64,000 nucleotides of DNA from Streptococcus sp. M334 (GCF_000187745.1 NZ_GL732488.1:51025-115024), one strand, 5' to 3'. Positions 16,532 through 27,009 are shown, counted from the stretch's first letter. Numbers and translations: made by a program. Notes: generated by a model from the letters alone, not told the origin.

Positions 16532-17282
16532 ATTGTCTTACTCCATACTGATCTGCTTGTGCAATAGAACGATAAACGAAAGCCTTAGAGCTTTCTACTG
16601 CTGATAAAAGTTCATCACCTTTAAGCAAGTGACTGGCAATGCTGGAGGCAAAGGTACAACCTGCACCAGCATTTTGCCCTTGGATAACAGGATTTTCTAG
16701 GATAGTAAAGGTCTGTCCATCATAAAAGACATCTACAGCCTTGTCCTGACTAAGGCGATTGCCTCCCTTGATAATGACTGCTGGCGCTCCTAAGGCATGC
16801 AATTTCTGTGCTGCAGCCTTCATGTCTTCCAAGGTTTTAATTTCCTGACCTGCCAATAATTCTGCTTCAGGAAGATTAGGCGTAATCACACTGACATGAG
16901 GGAAAAAGCGAATCAGCTCTTGGCAGAGTTGGCTGACTGCTACGTCGTGCGTTTCCTTACAGACCAAGACAGGATCCAATACCACAGGCACTCTTGGACG
17001 CTGCTTGATAAAGTCCAATGCCTTCTCAGCCACACTGACAGTTGGTAGAAGACCAATCTTAATCCCTGCAAATTCCACATCACGCAAGCTATCTAATTCA
17101 TGTTGAAAAATGGTATCGTCAGTTGGAAAGACTTCAAATCCTTTTTCTGTCAAGGCTGTCAAGCAAGTCACTGCTACAAAACCATGCAAGCCGTTCAAGG
17201 TATAAGTAGCCAAATCCGCGGACAAACCACCACCACTAAAAATATCATTTCCTGAAAGTGCTAAAATACGATTATTCTTCAT
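16509..17282 (-). CDS. Pyridoxine / hydroxymethylpyrimidine kinase (PfkB family, ThiD/PdxK type)
   Basis: The 257-residue ribokinase-fold protein shows [15 protein letters not shown] at the N-terminus, [28 protein letters not shown] and the catalytic loop [13 protein letters not shown]. These fit bacterial kinases that phosphorylate pyridoxal/pyridoxine or HMP. The gene lies between truA and the ECF S-component with overlaps on both sides, an operon of tRNA modification and vitamin salvage. Kinase specificity cannot be decided from the motifs alone. Confidence 0.85.
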   Translation of the reverse strand: MKNNRILALSGNDIFSGGGLSADLATYTLNGLHGFVAVTCLTALTEKGFEVFPTDDTIFQHELDSLRDVEFAGIKIGLLPTVSVAEKALDFIKQRPRVPVVLDPVLVCKETHDVAVSQLCQELIRFFPHVSVITPNLPEAELLAGQEIKTLEDMKAAAQKLHALGAPAVIIKGGNRLSQDKAVDVFYDGQTFTILENPVIQGQNAGAGCTFASSIASHLLKGDELLSAVESSKAFVYRSIAQADQYGVRQYEANQNN

Positions 17283-18021
17283 AACGAATCTCCTTTAAAT
17301 ACAAACCATTAGGTGCTGCAGTGGGACCTGCAAGTTGCCTGTCCTTCTTCTCCAAGATGAGGTCAATCTGCTCTACTGGCATGCGATTATTTCCGATTTT
17401 GAGAAGAGTCCCCACCATATTACGAATCTGCTTATACAAGAAACCATTTCCTGAAAATGTAAAGGTCAAAAACTGACCTGTCTCATCCACCTTGAGACTA
17501 GCTTCTGTGATGGTGCGAACCTTATCCTCCACACTGGTTCCAGAGGCTGTAAAGCCTGTGAAATCGTGGGTTCCCTCTAGCTTTTTGATTGCAATCTGCA
17601 TGCGTTCCACATCGAGTGGATAGGGAAAGTGGGTGGCATAATAACGACTCATAGGATTTTTGGGACGTCCTCTATCCACAATAAACTCATAGGTTTTGCT
17701 ATGTTTTGCATAACGGCAATGAAAATCATCTGCTACAAGCTCAATCGAAATCACATCAATATCTTCAGGGGACTGGGTGTCCAAAGCAAAACGGAGCTTT
17801 TCCTCATCCATCTGATATGGCAGGTCAAAATGAAGCACCTGTCCCAAAGCATGAACCCCACTATCTGTCCTACCAGCACCGTGAACAGTAATCGCCTGCC
17901 CTTTATTTAACCTGGTCAAGGTTTTTTCAATTTCTTCCTGAACGCTACGCGCATGGGGCTGGCGCTGAAAGCCAGCAAAGGCATAACCATCATAGGAAAT
18001 AGTTGCTTTGTATCTTGTCAT
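17272..18021 (-). CDS. truA: tRNA pseudouridine(38-40) synthase TruA
   Basis: The 249-residue protein carries the TruA signature [15 protein letters not shown] with the catalytic Asp, the N-terminal [19 protein letters not shown] and the C-terminal [11 protein letters not shown]. It makes pseudouridine at positions 38-40 of the anticodon arm. It is first in a three-gene operon and overlaps the kinase gene by 11 bp. Confidence 0.96.
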   Translation of the reverse strand: MTRYKATISYDGYAFAGFQRQPHARSVQEEIEKTLTRLNKGQAITVHGAGRTDSGVHALGQVLHFDLPYQMDEEKLRFALDTQSPEDIDVISIELVADDFHCRYAKHSKTYEFIVDRGRPKNPMSRYYATHFPYPLDVERMQIAIKKLEGTHDFTGFTASGTSVEDKVRTITEASLKVDETGQFLTFTFSGNGFLYKQIRNMVGTLLKIGNNRMPVEQIDLILEKKDRQLAGPTAAPNGLYLKEIRYEE

Positions 18022-18099
18022 AACTTTTATTGTATCAAGAAATTAGTCTGGAGACAAGGTCCTAAAATAAACATTGTCTGGGTACAAAAATCTTAAAAA

Positions 18100-18126
18100 G
18101 AAAAACTTAGGAAAGCAATCCTAAGC
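18100..18126 (-). terminator. Intrinsic terminator overlapping the MFS stop codon
   Basis: On the minus strand CTTAGGA pairs with TCCTAAG and is followed by TTTTTC. The stop codon TAG of the transporter lies within the stem. Confidence 0.8.
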
Positions 18127-19272
18127 TCTCTTTTGAAGTAGGTACATGACAAAGATAGAGGTTACAATCAACCACCCTCCTAAGATACTAAAGACCAACA
18201 TGCCATTGTGAGTTAGTAACCCTATTGCACCTAGAACAAATGGGGTCGTAAAAGCTCCGAAACTACAGCCTAAAACCGCAAATGAGGTTGCTTGATTGAG
18301 GAGTTTAGCTGGAATTCGTTCAGAGACAAGTTGAAAGACCGTCGTCAAGGCTACACTGTAGGCAAAACCAGCCAAAATGCTTCCTGCCACTACCACCCAC
18401 AAGGATGGAGACAAGGCAATCACAATTTGCCCTAAGCCAAAGGTAATACCAGACCAGAGGAGCAGTTTCTCTTTAAAGATAGAAATCAAGAAAGAGAAAC
18501 TCACACCAGCCACAATCCCGATCAACTGCATGACACTAAGAACAAAACTAGATAACTGGGCATCTCCAAGCCCTCTTTCCACCATTAAACTTGGAATACG
18601 GATGGTAATAGCCGTATTGGTACAAACTACAACTGCCGCTTCGATAGCTAGGATAAAAATCAAGCCTTTCATTTCTCGAGTTAAGCGACTTGCTTCCTTC
18701 GCTTTTTTCTTGACTTCTTTCTTTTCTTTTCCATAAGGGACAAAGAGCAGATAAAGGGTCAGCACCAAAAATCCAGCACTATAGGCTAAGAAAGTAGCTG
18801 TCCAACCAAAGGTCAACAACTGGCCGACTGCCAAGGTAATGAGAGAAGCACCAACGACCTCTGCAGAACCGCGTAACCCTAACATCTGAATTCTCGTTTT
18901 CCCTTGATAACGTTCACTGATAATGGAAATGGCCTTGGCATTGATCATTCCAACACCCAAACCAAAAAGAATCCGTGTTCCAAAGACAAAGGGATAGGCT
19001 TGATACCAGAAAGGAGCCGTTCCACTCAGTGATAAAATTAACAAGCCCAAACTAATCTGTAAGCGCTCAGGAAATATTTTTTCTAAGAAACCATTTAGTA
19101 GTAACATAATCATGATCCCAAAGGATGGCAAGCTCGCTAAGAGCTCAATTTGTTCCTTAGGATAACCTTGATAATAGTCAAACATGGCTGGCAGGGCACT
19201 CGAGATGGAAAAGGATGTAATCAAAACGAGGGAGAGAGCCAAAATACTGGCCCGTTCTAAAAATTGTTTCAT
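18121..19272 (-). CDS. Major facilitator superfamily transporter
   Basis: The protein has 12 hydrophobic spans and the MFS loop after helix 2 and in the middle (FGTRILFGLGVGMINAKAISIISERYQGKTR). The start at MKQFLERASI (383 residues) is preferred because the helix begins there; an in-frame extension of 18 charged residues upstream lacks a good ribosome site. The substrate is unknown. It is monocistronic with a terminator at its end. Confidence 0.8.
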   Translation of the reverse strand: MKQFLERASILALSLVLITSFSISSALPAMFDYYQGYPKEQIELLASLPSFGIMIMLLLNGFLEKIFPERLQISLGLLILSLSGTAPFWYQAYPFVFGTRILFGLGVGMINAKAISIISERYQGKTRIQMLGLRGSAEVVGASLITLAVGQLLTFGWTATFLAYSAGFLVLTLYLLFVPYGKEKKEVKKKAKEASRLTREMKGLIFILAIEAAVVVCTNTAITIRIPSLMVERGLGDAQLSSFVLSVMQLIGIVAGVSFSFLISIFKEKLLLWSGITFGLGQIVIALSPSLWVVVAGSILAGFAYSVALTTVFQLVSERIPAKLLNQATSFAVLGCSFGAFTTPFVLGAIGLLTHNGMLVFSILGGWLIVTSIFVMYLLQKRA

Positions 19273-19399
19273 GAAATCTCTTTCTATATTTTCTCTTAAT
19301 CTTCTGTCTCTTTTGATAGTTATCAAACAAGCAAGAAAAGAAGAAGCCTCTTTAGTGTGCAGACTCCTTCTTAAACTCGAAAATGAATCCCTTATGTCT

Positions 19400-19557
19400 T
19401 ATACTCAATGAAAATCAAAGAGCAAACTAGGAAGCTAGCCGCAAGTTGCTCAAAGCACTGCTTTGAGGTTGTAGATAGAACTGACGAAGTCAGCTCAAAA
19501 CATGTTTTTGAGGTTGTGGATGAAACTGACGTGGTTTGAAGAGATTTTCGAAGAGTC
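19400..19557 (-). repeat. BOX element (A1B2C1)
   Basis: Complete minus-orientation BOX: boxC (TATACTCAATGAAAATCAAA), two boxB-like blocks and boxA ending CGAAGAGT. Its right edge directly abuts the stop codon of the next gene. Confidence 0.95.
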
Positions 19558-20187
19558 TTAGGATGACTTTCTCTTGATTTGCTTAATAAAGTAGAAGATA
19601 AATCCTGCCACCATATAGGCAACAAAGATAATCAGACACCACTTGAACACGACATCCCAACCCTTGTTCACATTCAAAAAGAAGTAAGGAAAGGGGCTGA
19701 CCTTAGAATTAGGAATGTCTAGTTTCAGTACCAAGCCATTAAAAAGAGCAAAAATCATATACAGCAAGGGTAAAATCGTCCACACAATTGGATCCCAAAT
19801 CTTGTATTGACCCTGTTTATCAAAAAAGAGGGTATCTGCTAAAAACCAGAGGGGAACGATATAGTGGCAAAGGAAATTTTCTAGAGTATAGAAATTAGTT
19901 GCAATGGGCGCTAAGAGAAAATGGTAAATCACACAGGTAATCATGATACTCATGGTGACCCCACCTTTTAAGCGCAAGAGACTTGGTCTTTGCCAGTTTT
20001 CACCTAAACGGCTCATAACCTTTAGGAGATAGAGCGTAAAAATCGCTACTAAGAGGTTAGACAGAACCGTATAATAGAGAAGCATCCCAAATCCACCATG
20101 CTTGGCGATTTCAAGATAAACTCCCGTAAAAGCCGCTAGAAACAAGAAGATACGGCTATAAAATACAAATTTATAGTTCTTTGACAT
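19558..20187 (-). CDS. Pr6Pr-family integral membrane protein
   Basis: The 209-residue protein has six predicted membrane spans with conserved YYTVLSNLLVAIF, ITCVIYHFLLAP, HYIVPLWFLADTLFF and FPYFFLNV, which are marks of the Pr6Pr/FAR-17a-like family. No biochemical function is established. Its stop codon touches a BOX element. Confidence 0.75.
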   Translation of the reverse strand: MSKNYKFVFYSRIFLFLAAFTGVYLEIAKHGGFGMLLYYTVLSNLLVAIFTLYLLKVMSRLGENWQRPSLLRLKGGVTMSIMITCVIYHFLLAPIATNFYTLENFLCHYIVPLWFLADTLFFDKQGQYKIWDPIVWTILPLLYMIFALFNGLVLKLDIPNSKVSPFPYFFLNVNKGWDVVFKWCLIIFVAYMVAGFIFYFIKQIKRKSS

Positions 20188-20189
20188 GT

Positions 20190-20528
20190 TTAAATTTTCT
20201 TCACAAACTCTGATTTGAGTTTCATGGCACCAAAACCATCAATCTTACAGTCGATATTGTGGTCGCCTTCTACGATACGGATATTTTTCACGCGCGTCCC
20301 TTGTTTCAAATCTTTTGGCGCACCTTTTACTTTCAAATCCTTGATGAGGGTTACTGTATCACCATCAGCCAATTTATTTCCGTTGGCATCGATAGCAACA
20401 AGGCCCTCTTCTACATCTGCAACTTCAGCAGGATTCCACTCATGAGCACACTCTGGGCAAACCAGTAGGGCACCGTCTTCGTAGACATACTCTGAGTTAC
20501 ATTTTTGGCAATTTGGTAAGTTGTTCAT
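20190..20528 (-). CDS. phnA: PhnA/YjdM-type zinc-ribbon protein
   Basis: The 112-residue protein has an N-terminal zinc ribbon CQKCNSEY...[10 protein letters not shown] and a C-terminal small beta-barrel ([27 protein letters not shown]). This is the PhnA/YjdM family. Despite the name the members are not proven to act on phosphonates. It is separated from the Pr6Pr gene by 2 bp. Confidence 0.88.
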   Translation of the reverse strand: MNNLPNCQKCNSEYVYEDGALLVCPECAHEWNPAEVADVEEGLVAIDANGNKLADGDTVTLIKDLKVKGAPKDLKQGTRVKNIRIVEGDHNIDCKIDGFGAMKLKSEFVKKI

Positions 20529-20621
20529 GGTTTCTCCTTATCATCATTCACTATTCTTTGAAAATCAAAATTTCTCGAACAGCAACTATTATACCCTAAA
20601 ATCAGCATTTTGACAAATCTA

Positions 20622-20650
20622 GAAAAAACCGATATCCATCTATCGGCTTT
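20622..20650 (-). terminator. Intrinsic terminator of the cmk operon
   Basis: CCGATA and TATCGG pair around a 6-nt loop, with six T on the minus-strand exit side. Confidence 0.85.
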
Positions 20651-20657
20651 TCTACAT

Positions 20658-21329
20658 TTACATTCTTTTTTCAGCTTCTGCTTTAATTTTTTCAACTACT
20701 TCTTGAATATTCAAACCAGTTGTATCAAGGTAGACAGCATCCTCTGCTTGTTTGAGAGGCGAAGTCTCACGATGACTATCCTTGTAGTCACGCGCAGCAA
20801 TTTCCTCTTTTAGGGTTTCAAGGTCTGTTTCAATTCCCTTGGCAATATTTTCCTTGTAACGACGCTCTGCTCTCTCATCGACAGAAGCTACTAGGAAAAT
20901 TTTCAATTCTGCTTGTGGCAATACAACAGTTCCAATATCACGACCGTCCATGACAATCCCACCTTGCTGGGCGATCTCCTGCTGGAGAGAAACTAGTTTC
21001 TCACGTACTTGAGGAATTGCTGCAATAGCAGAGACATGATTGGTCACTTCATTCTCACGGATAGGATGAGTAATATCTACATCTCCTACAAAGACAAGCT
21101 GCTCTCCAATTTCTGAGCGTCCAAAACTGATTGGAAGCTGGTCCAATAAGTCTAAGAGTTCTTCAACTTGTTCAACTCCTAATTGGTTCTTGAGAGCCAT
21201 GTAGGTCGCTGCACGATACATGGCACCTGTATCTAGATAGGTGTATCCAAAATCCTTGGCAATAATTTTTGCGACCGTACTCTTACCACTTGAAGCAGGA
21301 CCGTCAATAGCAATTTGAATGGTTTTCAT
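20658..21329 (-). CDS. cmk: Cytidylate kinase
   Basis: The 223-residue kinase phosphorylates CMP and dCMP. It has the P-loop [23 protein letters not shown], the CMP-binding insert and [18 protein letters not shown], with VDERAERRY in the lid. It is cotranscribed with the LysM-protein gene upstream (8 bp apart). Confidence 0.97.
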   Translation of the reverse strand: MKTIQIAIDGPASSGKSTVAKIIAKDFGYTYLDTGAMYRAATYMALKNQLGVEQVEELLDLLDQLPISFGRSEIGEQLVFVGDVDITHPIRENEVTNHVSAIAAIPQVREKLVSLQQEIAQQGGIVMDGRDIGTVVLPQAELKIFLVASVDERAERRYKENIAKGIETDLETLKEEIAARDYKDSHRETSPLKQAEDAVYLDTTGLNIQEVVEKIKAEAEKRM

Positions 21330-21337
21330 ATCAACTC

Positions 21338-21820
21338 CTATTTGATTTTAACAACATCACCTGGATTAGCAAACCAAGATCCTGTAGCCATGTGCCCAGG
21401 ATTTAAGGCTTCTAACTGTGCAATCGAAATCCCCGCACGAGCTGCAATAGCTGCTTCTCCTTCTCCAGCCAAGACTTTTGTCGTCCCTTCTGGATCTGTT
21501 GAATGTTCTGAACTACTAGATGACTCTTCCTCACCCTCTGAACTAGAAGATGCCTGCTCTGAACTACTAGAAGATGAAATCTGTACTACATTTGCATCAG
21601 AATCGTGAAAATCTTTTAAGGCTGCCGTACGATTACTCCCACCCGATGACAGATAGATAAGAACAATAATCATCACGACTACAATCACAAAGAAAATACT
21701 TGCTAAAATAGTTAAGATACGATTAGCAATGACTCCTCCGCCTTGTTCTCTCTTACGACGTTGTATTCTTGTTTCTTCTTGATTTTCATAAATATCTTCT
21801 TGCCACGGTTCTTTTGCCAT
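21338..21820 (-). CDS. Membrane-anchored LysM-domain protein (SAG1386/EF1546 family)
   Basis: The 160-residue protein has a cytoplasmic charged N-terminus (about 1-30), one membrane span ([20 protein letters not shown]), a Ser/Glu-rich linker (about 80-110) and a C-terminal LysM-like domain ([26 protein letters not shown]). It presumably sits in the membrane and binds peptidoglycan outside the cell. It is divergent from the ferredoxin gene. Confidence 0.85.
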   Translation of the reverse strand: MAKEPWQEDIYENQEETRIQRRKREQGGGVIANRILTILASIFFVIVVVMIIVLIYLSSGGSNRTAALKDFHDSDANVVQISSSSSSEQASSSSEGEEESSSSSEHSTDPEGTTKVLAGEGEAAIAARAGISIAQLEALNPGHMATGSWFANPGDVVKIK

Positions 21821-21830
21821 ACCTTACTCC

Positions 21831-21859
21831 TTGTTTTTTTTGACTTTTCTTATTACAAT
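21831..21859 (+). promoter_or_regulatory. Promoter of the ferredoxin gene (leaderless layout)
   Basis: TTGTTT (21831-21836) and TACAAT (21854-21859) are 17 bp apart, and the -10 ends 6 nt before the ATG. No Shine-Dalgarno is present, so the message is probably leaderless. Confidence 0.55.
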
Positions 21860-21865
21860 ATAAAT

Positions 21866-22063
21866 ATGAAAATCACACTTATACCTGAACGTTGCATTGC
21901 CTGTGGGCTTTGCCAAACTTATTCTGAATTATTTGACTATCACGATAATGGAATCGTGCGTTTTTACGATGACCCTGATCAACTAGAAAAAGAAATTTCT
22001 CCTAGCCAAGACGTCCTAGAAGCTGTTAGAAACTGTCCGACACGTGCCTTGATTAAAGATTAA
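21866..22063 (+). CDS. Small 4Fe-4S ferredoxin
   Basis: The 65-residue protein starts MKITLIPERC and has the cluster motif CIACGLC near the front plus NCPTRA at the end, giving the four cysteines of a single cubane cluster. I start it at 21866 because the 41-codon upstream extension crosses the promoter and the divergent gene. The redox partner is unknown. Confidence 0.88.
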   Translation: MKITLIPERCIACGLCQTYSELFDYHDNGIVRFYDDPDQLEKEISPSQDVLEAVRNCPTRALIKD

Positions 22064-22120
22064 CTCTAATATCAATACGAACGTTCCACTCCTTCTAGTT
22101 TAGCATATTTCCATGTAAAA

Positions 22121-23086
22121 TTATAGTCTTTTCACTTTATTTTTTTCTGTAAAATCAGGAAGGTCACTTTTTTCTTTAACGAGATAAAGTGGTCTTTTTT
22201 TAGTCTCTAGATAAATCTTACTGATATACTTGCCGAGAATCCCAATGGTCAAGAGTTGAATGCCTCCAAGAAAGAGAATAACAGCCATCAGAGAGGTCCA
22301 ACCCGATGTCGGATTGCCCAAAATAAGGGTTCGAACCACAACAAAAAAGGTCATAAGCAGAGAAATAAAACAAGATAGGAGACCTGCCACAAAGGCTATA
22401 ATCAAGGGAAAATCTGAAAAATTAACAATCCCTTCAATGGAGTAGAAAAAGAGTTGCCTAAAACTCCAACTGGTCTTGCCGGCCTGTCTTTCGACATTTG
22501 GATAGTCCAGATAGTAGGTTTTAAATCCGACCCAGGCAAAGAGCCCCTTTGAAAAACGATTGGACTCAGTCAAGCTTAAAATGGCATCCACTACGGATCT
22601 TCTCATCATGCGAAAATCACGGACACCTGACGGCAGGGCTACTGGACTAATTTTTTTCATGAGGCCATAAAAGAGATCAGCACAGAAACTGCGAAAGAAT
22701 GGTTCCCCCTCCCGACTGGTTCTCCGTGTTCCAACACAGTCCAAATCTGCATTCTGGTCTAGTAAATTTTTCATCTCAAGCAAGATACTAGGAGGATCCT
22801 GGAGGTCTGCATCCATCACCACCACTAGGTCTCCTGTCGCATATTGTAAGCCTGCATAGAGGGCTGCTTCTTTGCCAAAATTTCGCGAGAAAGAAATATA
22901 ATGAACTGCCGGATTTTGCTCCCGATAGGCCTTTAAGAGTTCCAAGGTCCCATCGCTTGAGCCATCATCGACAAAGACATACTCGATTTCTGTTTCCAAA
23001 TCTGGAAGTAAAGTTTCCAAAGCCTGATAAAAAAGAGGAAGTACTTCCTCTTCGTTTAAACAGGGAACAATGATTGACATCACCAT
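22121..23086 (-). CDS. Membrane-bound GtrB/DPM-like family 2 glycosyltransferase
   Basis: The 321-residue protein starts MVMSIIVPCLNEEE right after the galE stop; the longer open frame would overlap galE by about 135 bp. The GT2 domain shows VFVDDGSSDGT, VVVMDADLQDPP (metal-binding DxD) and KEAALYAGL. Two C-terminal membrane spans (residues about 230-300) follow. Relatives transfer glucose or similar sugars to undecaprenyl phosphate. With galE upstream, a UDP-hexose donor is plausible, for wall or capsule-type glycan decoration. Confidence 0.85.
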   Translation of the reverse strand: MVMSIIVPCLNEEEVLPLFYQALETLLPDLETEIEYVFVDDGSSDGTLELLKAYREQNPAVHYISFSRNFGKEAALYAGLQYATGDLVVVMDADLQDPPSILLEMKNLLDQNADLDCVGTRRTSREGEPFFRSFCADLFYGLMKKISPVALPSGVRDFRMMRRSVVDAILSLTESNRFSKGLFAWVGFKTYYLDYPNVERQAGKTSWSFRQLFFYSIEGIVNFSDFPLIIAFVAGLLSCFISLLMTFFVVVRTLILGNPTSGWTSLMAVILFLGGIQLLTIGILGKYISKIYLETKKRPLYLVKEKSDLPDFTEKNKVKRL

Positions 23087-23087
23087 C

Positions 23088-24107
23088 TTAGTCTTCAAAT
23101 CCATTTGGATGCTTGCTTTGCCAACGCCATGCGTCTTCACACATTTGGGTGATGCCGAGTTCTGCTTCCCAGCCGAGTTCTGCTTTGGCTTTTGCAGGTT
23201 CTGAATAGCAGGCTGCAATATCACCTGGGCGACGTTCTACGATGCGGTAAGGAATTGGGCGTCCCACTGCTTTTTCCATGTTTTGGATAATTTCAAGAAC
23301 AGAATAACCTTTACCTGTTCCAAGGTTATAAACGTTTAGACCTGATCCTTTTTGGATTTTTTTCAGAGCTGCAACGTGACCTTTAGCCAAATCGACAACG
23401 TGGATATAGTCACGAACACCAGTTCCATCTTCCGTATCGTAATCGTCTCCAAACACTTGCACTTGCTCTAATTTCCCAACGGCTACTTGAGTCACATATG
23501 GCAAGAGATTGTTTGGAATACCGTTTGGATTTTCTCCCAAATCACCACTCTCATGGGCTCCAATTGGGTTAAAGTAACGAAGTAAGACCACATTCCATTC
23601 TGAGTCTGCCTTGTAAATATCCGTCAAAATTTCCTCAAGCATAAGCTTAGTGCGGCCGTATGGATTGGTCACTGAAAGTGGGAAATCTTCCAAGATTGGC
23701 ACTGTATGAGGATCTCCATAAACTGTCGCAGAAGAACTGAAGATGATGTTTTTACAGTTGTTTTCTTCCATGGCTTTCAAAAGACTAACAGTCCCAGCGA
23801 TATTGTTGTCATAGTAGGCAAGAGGAATACGAGTAGATTCACCGACAGCCTTCAAACCAGCAAAGTGAATAACACCAGTCGGTTCTTCCTGTTTGAAAAT
23901 GTCTCTGAGGGTATCTGTATCACGAATATCTGCCTCATAGAAAGGCACTTCAACTCCTGTGATTCTTTCAACAACTTCTAAACTTTTACGGTTACTATTA
24001 ACAAGGTTATCCACCACAACAACCTGATGACCTGCTTGGATTAACTCAATAACTGTGTGGGTTCCGATAAAACCCGCTCCACCCGTTACCAAAATCTTTT
24101 CTTGCAT
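23088..24107 (-). CDS. galE: UDP-glucose 4-epimerase
   Basis: The 339-residue short-chain dehydrogenase-type epimerase has the NAD motif GGAGFIGTHTV, the catalytic SSSATVYG Ser and YGRTK Tyr/Lys, and FNPIGAHESG. It interconverts UDP-glucose and UDP-galactose. It is directly upstream of the glycosyltransferase gene and shares its transcript. Confidence 0.95.
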   Translation of the reverse strand: MQEKILVTGGAGFIGTHTVIELIQAGHQVVVVDNLVNSNRKSLEVVERITGVEVPFYEADIRDTDTLRDIFKQEEPTGVIHFAGLKAVGESTRIPLAYYDNNIAGTVSLLKAMEENNCKNIIFSSSATVYGDPHTVPILEDFPLSVTNPYGRTKLMLEEILTDIYKADSEWNVVLLRYFNPIGAHESGDLGENPNGIPNNLLPYVTQVAVGKLEQVQVFGDDYDTEDGTGVRDYIHVVDLAKGHVAALKKIQKGSGLNVYNLGTGKGYSVLEIIQNMEKAVGRPIPYRIVERRPGDIAACYSEPAKAKAELGWEAELGITQMCEDAWRWQSKHPNGFED

Positions 24108-24210
24108 CTTCTTTCCTCGATTCTCGGATTATTTTTTCTTATTTTACCATTTTTGATAGGGAATGTCATTTGCCATCCTAGAGGGTAGGATAAAATTTCA
24201 GTAAAATGCT

Positions 24211-24361
24211 TATACTCTTCGAAAATCTCTTCAAACCACGTCAACGTCGCCTTGCCATATATATGTTACTGACTTCGTCAGTTCTATCCACAACCTCAAA
24301 ACAGTGTTTTGAGCAGCCTGCAGCTAGTTTCCTAGTTTGTTCTTTAATTTTCATTGAGTAT
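24211..24361 (+). repeat. BOX element (A1B1C1)
   Basis: A plus-orientation BOX with boxA, one boxB and boxC. Its last base is shared with the stop codon of the oxidase gene to the right. Confidence 0.95.
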
Positions 24362-25464
24362 TATTCGCTTTTTACTCGTTTGACATAGTTTTCAATTGGG
24401 TAGTTTTCAGGGTCCAAGGTCAACTCCTTGCCTTGAACCAGTTGAGCTAGATGGTAGCCAATGATAGGACCTGTTGTGAGGCCTGATGAACCTAGTCCAC
24501 TAGCCGCATAGACACCTGACAATTCTGGAACCTGCCCAAAGAAAGGAGAGAAATCACGGGTGTAGGCGCGGATTCCTACACGCTCAGCTCTGGAAGTCGC
24601 TTTAGCCAAAGCTGGATAGTGAGGCAAGGCCTCCTCCTCCATTTGCTGGAGCAAGCCTTCATCTACCGTCAAATCAAATCCCATATCATTTTCATGGGTA
24701 GCTCCTAAGGACAATTTCCCACCTGCGAAAGGAATCAAATCCCACTCCCCTTCTGGCATAACAACAGGATAAGCTTCCATGTCTTGGGCAAGTTGATAAT
24801 CTCGGAGCTGCCCCTTTTGGGGACGAACATCTACTTCATAACCTAAAGGTTCTAACAAATCCCCCAACCAAGCTCCCGTCGCTAAAATAACCTGATCAAA
24901 CACCTTTTCACCAATCTGGTAACCTGATGATAGAGGCTTCAAACTCACTTTTTCTTTGACCAGCTTGACCTGACTGGCTTCTAGCAAACGAGTCACTAAG
25001 AGTTGGCCATCTACTCTCGCTCCACCAGAAGCATAGAGCAGGTGGTCAAATCCCTGCAAGCCAGGGAATAATTCATTAGCTGATGCTTGATCCAGGATGG
25101 CTAATTTCCCTATCAAGGGAGATTCTTCTCTGCGCTGGAGGGCCAGTTGATAGAGTTCTTCCAACTTGGACTCATCCTTTTTCAAGAGAAAAACTCCCGA
25201 ACGCTGGTAAAAGTCGATTTCTTGTCCTGACTTTTCTAAATCAGCCAACAAATCCACATAAAAGTCAGCCCCCAAGCGCGCCATTTTGTACCAGGATTTA
25301 TTTCGACGTTTGGAAAACCAAGGACTGATAATTCCTGCTGCGGCCTTGGTAGCCTGACCTTGTCCATGGTCAAAGACGGTCACCTCTAGGTCACTTTCTT
25401 GCGAGAGGTAGTAGGCAGCTGTTGCACCTACAATCCCTGCTCCGATAATAGCAACTTTTTTCAT
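24361..25464 (-). CDS. FAD-dependent glycine/D-amino-acid oxidase-like (DAO family) enzyme
   Basis: The 367-residue flavoprotein starts with the dinucleotide-binding MKKVAIIGAGIVGATAAYYL and has the ATGAWLGDLL and SGLGSSGLTTGPIIGYHLA segments of the DAO superfamily. The start at 25464 follows AGAAGGTG; a GTG three codons earlier overlaps that site. It probably oxidises an amino acid or secondary amine; the substrate is not readable. It follows nif3 and trmK in the same direction. Confidence 0.85.
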   Translation of the reverse strand: MKKVAIIGAGIVGATAAYYLSQESDLEVTVFDHGQGQATKAAAGIISPWFSKRRNKSWYKMARLGADFYVDLLADLEKSGQEIDFYQRSGVFLLKKDESKLEELYQLALQRREESPLIGKLAILDQASANELFPGLQGFDHLLYASGGARVDGQLLVTRLLEASQVKLVKEKVSLKPLSSGYQIGEKVFDQVILATGAWLGDLLEPLGYEVDVRPQKGQLRDYQLAQDMEAYPVVMPEGEWDLIPFAGGKLSLGATHENDMGFDLTVDEGLLQQMEEEALPHYPALAKATSRAERVGIRAYTRDFSPFFGQVPELSGVYAASGLGSSGLTTGPIIGYHLAQLVQGKELTLDPENYPIENYVKRVKSE

Positions 25465-25480
25465 TGTCTTCACCTTCTAA

Positions 25481-26278
25481 CTAGATATGGTGGAAAGGAT
25501 TGGTCAATGCTTGACTAGGTACAATATCGATTGTCCAGTATTTTTCCTCTTTCCATTGATTAAGAAGCTCTGCGATTTTTTCCACAAAAAGCACTTCGAT
25601 ATAGTGACCTGGGTCCAAGGCTAGCAAGCCATCAGACAGCATATCCTGGGCAGTATGGTAGTAGATGTCACCAGTGATATAGACATCCGCTCCTTTAGCT
25701 AAAGCATCCTTATAGAAAGACTGCCCGCTTCCACCACAGATGGCCACTCTTGAAATAGACTTCTGCAAATCATTCTCTTGATAATGCACCAATCGAAGAC
25801 TATCTAGGCCAAAGACTTGCTTGACATGCTGGGCAAAATCCCCAAATGTCTGAGGCTGAACATTCCCAATACGACCAATCCCACGTTTAGGGCCTGTTTC
25901 CTGCAGATAAGTCGTTTCCTCGATACCTAGCATCTGACAGAGCCAATCATTGAGGCCATTTTCAACGATGTCAATATTGGTATGGCTGACATACACTGCG
26001 ATGTCATGCTTGATCAGGTCGATGTAAATCTGATTTTGTGGACGGCTAGCTACCAAATCCTTGATGGGACGGAAAATCGGCGCGTGCTTGACAATAATCA
26101 AATCCACACCTTTTTCAATAGCTTCAGCCACCGTTTCTTCACGAATATCGAGAGCCACCATGACACTTTGGATATCCTTGTCCAAAGTGCCAATTTGCAG
26201 ACCACGACTGTCTCCCTCCATGGAAAATTCCTGAGGGCAAAAGGCCTCATACGCATTAATCACTTCACTTGCTAACAT
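25481..26278 (-). CDS. Nif3-like dinuclear metal center protein (GTP cyclohydrolase I type 2 homolog)
   Basis: The 265-residue protein shows the family motifs [44 protein letters not shown] and LDPGHYIEV, with His/Asp/Glu ligands for two metals. The molecular role of the family is unsettled. It overlaps trmK by 14 bp, a linkage common in Firmicutes. Confidence 0.9.
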   Translation of the reverse strand: MLASEVINAYEAFCPQEFSMEGDSRGLQIGTLDKDIQSVMVALDIREETVAEAIEKGVDLIIVKHAPIFRPIKDLVASRPQNQIYIDLIKHDIAVYVSHTNIDIVENGLNDWLCQMLGIEETTYLQETGPKRGIGRIGNVQPQTFGDFAQHVKQVFGLDSLRLVHYQENDLQKSISRVAICGGSGQSFYKDALAKGADVYITGDIYYHTAQDMLSDGLLALDPGHYIEVLFVEKIAELLNQWKEEKYWTIDIVPSQALTNPFHHI

Positions 26279-26942
26279 GGAGCACCTCCTTGATGGCTTG
26301 AATTTTATCTACTAGAACTTGACGTTCCTCCAGATTTTTTTCTGGAATTTGTCCGAGGGCGAACTCTAGCTTCTCAGCTTCTTTTTGCCATTTTTGGACA
26401 AAGACTGGGCTGACTTCTTTGGACAAAAAAGGACCAAAGCGAACATCACTGGCTGATAACTTCATTTGTCCTGCTTCCACCACCAAAATCTCATAGAATT
26501 TCCCAGACTCTTCTAGAATACTTTCTGCCACAATCTCAAATCCATGGTCTTGTAACCAGATGCGCAAGTCATCTTCACGATTATTGGGTTGGAGGATTAA
26601 ACGTTGCACATTGCCAAGCTTCTCCAAGCCTTCTTCTAAAATCCTAGCAATCAAACGGCCGCCCATGCCAGCAATAGTAATGACCGATACCTGATCTGCC
26701 TCTTCAAAGGCTGCCAAGCCATTGGCTAAACGAACCTGGATTTTCTCCTTTAGGCCGTGAGCCTCAACATTTTTAACCGCAGATTGGTAGGGACCTTCCA
26801 CAACCTCACCTGCAATGGCACTTTTGATTTGGCCTCTTTCGACCAAGTCGATAGGCAGATAAGCATGGTCACTCCCCACATCTAGTAAAATGGCTCCCTG
26901 TGACACAAAGGAAGCCACCAATTCTAATCTCTTTGAAATCAT
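26265..26942 (-). CDS. trmK: tRNA (adenine(22)-N1)-methyltransferase
   Basis: The 225-residue methyltransferase starts [13 protein letters not shown], has the SAM-binding [22 protein letters not shown] and [11 protein letters not shown], and [13 protein letters not shown]. TrmK methylates A22 of tRNA. It is the first gene of the trmK-nif3-oxidase group. Confidence 0.93.
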   Translation of the reverse strand: MISKRLELVASFVSQGAILLDVGSDHAYLPIDLVERGQIKSAIAGEVVEGPYQSAVKNVEAHGLKEKIQVRLANGLAAFEEADQVSVITIAGMGGRLIARILEEGLEKLGNVQRLILQPNNREDDLRIWLQDHGFEIVAESILEESGKFYEILVVEAGQMKLSASDVRFGPFLSKEVSPVFVQKWQKEAEKLEFALGQIPEKNLEERQVLVDKIQAIKEVLHVSK

Positions 26943-27009
26943 CTTCTCTCTCTTTCCAAAACTCTGTTACCTCTTATTATACCACATTTCAGCTAGCAAT
27001 CTTGCACCT

